NCBI GenBank assembly: GCA_047606565.1
Contig: JASGEH010000195.1
Location: forward strand, 1-16,180
Source: Comamonas_F sp047606565
GTDB taxonomy: Bacteria; Pseudomonadota; Gammaproteobacteria; Burkholderiales; Burkholderiaceae_C
Direction: 5' to 3'
Length of the DNA stretch: 16,180 bases
Each line of letters begins with the position of its first letter. The first letter of the stretch is position 1. Positions 15,996-16,180 of the stretch are shown here, in pieces. The notes beneath the pieces were generated by a model that worked only from the letters and a program-made list of their open reading frames with translations, was not told where the DNA came from and did not search any database. The translations under genes were made by a program, and so were the position numbers.

Positions 15996-16180
15996 TCAGT
16001 AATGCGGCGGCAAATCGGCGCGCGGATCGGCCGATGCGCCGCCGCCCGCGCCTGAGGGCTGGCGGTCGGCCTGTTCCTTGAGCTGGCGGACCTGCTCGGT
16101 CAGGCGCTCGATTTGCTGCTGCTGGCGAAACAGCGCGAGGTTGAGGGACTCGATCAGGTCCTCGGCAAAGCTGGCCTTGA
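15996..16180 (-). CDS. slyX: SlyX family protein, C-terminal part (cut by window edge)
   Basis: The minus strand from the window edge to the TGA at 15996-15998 reads 60 residues: KASFAEDLIESLNLALFRQQ, then QQIERLTEQVRQLKEQ, a Gly/Ala-rich linker, and the ending ADLPPHY. The pattern 'KxxFxEdlIexLN..v.rQQ.qIe.L...v..L' followed by a terminal PPHY is characteristic of SlyX, a small coiled-coil protein of about 70-75 residues. Roughly the first 10-15 residues, including the start codon, lie beyond the right edge. The function of SlyX is not established; the name comes from its neighbourhood to slyD in E. coli. It is convergent with the lyase gene. Confidence 0.85.
   Translation of the reverse strand, partial: KASFAEDLIESLNLALFRQQQQIERLTEQVRQLKEQADRQPSGAGGGASADPRADLPPHY

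Overview
The window looks like chromosome from a GC-rich betaproteobacterium of the order Burkholderiales, probably Comamonadaceae or a close relative. The support is the very high GC, the gene order ppc / hemC-hemD-hemX-hemY / dnaQ / tRNA-Val, and the dusB-fis-purH cluster. This is a taxonomic inference from gene content and order; no search was run.

Layout. (1) Positions 1-791 hold the 3' end of an acyl-CoA dehydrogenase gene. Its first ~60 bases are inverted relative to the rest of the gene. A nitronate monooxygenase gene follows at 816-1775. (2) ppc (phosphoenolpyruvate carboxylase) lies on the minus strand at 1785-4673. It is divergent from a heme operon on the plus strand: hemC, hemD, hemX and hemY (4945-9185). 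hemD and hemX overlap. (3) dnaQ (proofreading subunit of DNA polymerase III) is followed within 10 bases by a tRNA-Val(CAC) gene. The tRNA promoter lies inside the end of dnaQ, and a clean intrinsic terminator follows the tRNA. (4) A small YqaA-like membrane protein gene is on the minus strand (10171-10635). (5) dusB-fis-purH are on the plus strand; dusB and fis overlap by four bases. (6) After purH, where ruvC would be usual in this group, there is an isolated gene for a secreted three-domain family 4 polysaccharide lyase (rhamnogalacturonan lyase type). It sits behind an AT-rich upstream region. (7) The right edge holds the 3' end of slyX on the minus strand, cut by the window.

How the genes work together. 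hemC and hemD carry out two consecutive steps of tetrapyrrole synthesis. hemX and hemY encode membrane proteins that conventionally accompany them. ppc feeds oxaloacetate to the TCA cycle. dusB, fis and purH are translation, nucleoid and purine housekeeping genes. The lyase is the accessory item: it has a signal peptide, no sugar transporter or catabolic partners in view, and a Met where I recall the fungal family's catalytic His.

Most interesting points: the inverted fragment at the left edge, the lyase and its apparent active-site change, an 11-base pyrimidine-rich tract shared by SD-less leaders of hemC and dusB (with a near copy before purH), and the tRNA promoter embedded in the dnaQ stop region. 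I did not find a CRISPR array, insertion sequence, phage or obvious defence system.
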